A stretch of 32,321 nucleotides of DNA from Candidatus Melainabacteria bacterium (GTDB lineage Bacteria > Cyanobacteriota > Vampirovibrionia > Obscuribacterales > Obscuribacteraceae), in the NCBI GenBank assembly GCA_020853845.1, contig JADYYD010000300.1, positions 1 through 32,321 on the forward strand, in the 5' to 3' direction. Shown here piece after piece: positions 31,270 to 32,321 of this stretch. A program made the translations under genes and the position numbers. Within the stretch, counting starts at the first letter, position 1; the number at the start of each line of letters is the position of its first letter. A model generated the notes under the pieces. The model worked only from the letters and a program-made list of their open reading frames with translations. It did not search any database and was not told the DNA's origin.

Positions 31270-32321
31270 GTGAGCGAAGAAATCCAACCATCTGCAATCG
31301 AATTGACGAAGTACGGGCGCCCGCCTGCACTTTCGGGGCTGACGCTTGACGAGCTGGAAGATTTCGTCAAGAAGCTCGGACTGCCGAAATTCCGCGCAAA
31401 GCAAATCCACAGTTGGATTTACAGCAAATGGGTGAGCAGCTTCGATGAGATGACCGATCTATCTGCTGACCTTCGAAAAAAGCTCTCAGAGTCCGCTGAG
31501 GTCGGCTTGCTCAATCTTGCCCATTTACAAGTCTCAGGGGACGAAACACGCAAATACCTCTTTCAATTGCCTGACGGAAAGATGGTCGAATCGGTCTTGA
31601 TGGCATTTCAAGATCGCCCTTCCTTGACCGCATGCGTCTCCAGTCAGGTAGGATGCGCGGTCGGCTGCACATTTTGTGCGACCGGTTATTTGGGTTTTAA
31701 AAGAAACCTGACTGCGCAAGAAATCATCGACCAGATAATGAGCATTCAGCGCGAATCGGGAAAACGCGTCGGCAATGTTGTTTATATGGGACAGGGAGAA
31801 CCTCTGCTCAACACCGATGAAGTGATCGACTCCGTAAAGCGGCTTATCAGCACCGTCGGCATCGGCGCAAGGCACATCACCGTCTCCACTTCTGGTATCG
31901 TCCCCGGTATCAAGCAATTAGCCAAAGCGAACCTGCCGATCACTTTGGCGCTTTCGCTGCACGCACCAGATACGGAGACACGCGAAGAAATTGTTCCTAT
32001 CACGACAAAGTATCCGATCCACGAAGTCATGGCAGCCATGCATGATTACGTGGCAACTACCAATCGCAGAGTGACGATTGAGTATGTTCTTTTGAAGGAC
32101 GTAACCGATCATCCGGAGCAAGCAATTCAACTTGCGGAACTTGTAAAGGATCTGCATTGCAATATCAATTTGATCCCGTTCAACCCAACCCTAAATCCGA
32201 TGGGCGAAGCGCTCTACGACAGACCTTCGCGCGACTCGCAAATTCGTTTCAAAAACCTGGCAGGCAGGTCTGGCAAAACAGTTACAGTCAGATTGGAACG
32301 CGGCACGGACATCGATGCAGC
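31270..32321 (+). CDS. rlmN: Dual-specificity 23S rRNA/tRNA adenine-C2 methyltransferase RlmN, 5' part
   Basis: The reading frame runs from GTG at 31270 to the window edge (about 350 residues) without a stop. It shows the RlmN/Cfr plan: an N-terminal helical domain with LPKFRAKQIHSWIYSKWV, then SSQVGCAVGCTFCATGYLGF with the CX3CX2C radical SAM cluster site, then VVYMGQGEPLLN, TVSTSGIVPGI and LALSLHAPD. The enzyme methylates C2 of A2503 in 23S rRNA and A37 in some tRNAs through a methyl-cysteine intermediate. The conserved methylatable Cys near the C-terminus would lie just past the window end. No strong ribosome site precedes the GTG, and no earlier in-frame start is seen nearby. Confidence 0.95.
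   Translation, partial: MSEEIQPSAIELTKYGRPPALSGLTLDELEDFVKKLGLPKFRAKQIHSWIYSKWVSSFDEMTDLSADLRKKLSESAEVGLLNLAHLQVSGDETRKYLFQLPDGKMVESVLMAFQDRPSLTACVSSQVGCAVGCTFCATGYLGFKRNLTAQEIIDQIMSIQRESGKRVGNVVYMGQGEPLLNTDEVIDSVKRLISTVGIGARHITVSTSGIVPGIKQLAKANLPITLALSLHAPDTETREEIVPITTKYPIHEVMAAMHDYVATTNRRVTIEYVLLKDVTDHPEQAIQLAELVKDLHCNINLIPFNPTLNPMGEALYDRPSRDSQIRFKNLAGRSGKTVTVRLERGTDIDA

Noticed and set aside
1-32321. CRISPR arrays, insertion sequences or prophage
   Set aside because: No regularly spaced repeats, transposase or integrase motifs, or phage structural genes were seen on either strand.

Overview
This window looks like chromosomal DNA of a diderm bacterium with roughly balanced base composition. 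A TolC-family outer-membrane channel, a SecA motor, GlmU, an Amidase_3 cell-wall hydrolase and several secreted or membrane proteins point to a Gram-negative envelope. The mix of a CHASE3-like sensor kinase, a cyanobacterial-style secreted metzincin, a eukaryotic-type Ser/Thr kinase and a very large YD/Rhs-like repeat protein would suit a non-photosynthetic relative of Cyanobacteria (Vampirovibrionia/Obscuribacterales type). That placement is inference from gene flavour only. There is no insertion sequence, CRISPR array, prophage or replication origin that I can see. GTG and TTG starts are common.

Layout, left to right. Positions 1-96 hold the 3' tip of a HAD-family acid phosphatase gene, which overlaps the 3' end of an atypical Ser/Thr kinase gene on the other strand. 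Next on the minus strand are a TolC-like channel and an isochorismatase-like hydrolase. On the plus strand follow a radical SAM/SPASM-like enzyme, tRNA-Ala(GGC) with a terminator, and a probable operon of a DUF547 protein, a peptidoglycan amidase and type III pantothenate kinase. After a 526-base gap come an Sm-like small protein and a three-helix membrane protein. Convergent to these are a minus-strand protein with a lysozyme-like sequence pattern and glmU. An NTF2-like protein and an uncharacterised helical protein follow.

The centre (about 15.8-21.9 kb) is the most unusual part. A 1082-residue protein joins YD/Rhs-like repeats to a C-terminal domain with a papain/calpain-like Cys-His-Asp arrangement. 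It is separated by about 570 non-coding bases from a histidine kinase gene, which is divergent from an OmpR-family response regulator gene. The non-coding stretch carries a tandem 11-bp repeat array of the kind bound by OmpR/PhoB-type regulators. Downstream of the regulator are a strong minus-strand terminator and a foldable segment that could be a small RNA.

The right part holds a secreted metzincin-like protease with a membrane partner, then (minus strand) a BioY-type transporter subunit overlapping a membrane-anchored metallophosphoesterase. A secA-tsaB-rimI operon links protein export to tRNA t6A synthesis and protein N-acetylation. The window ends inside rlmN, transcribed divergently from secA.
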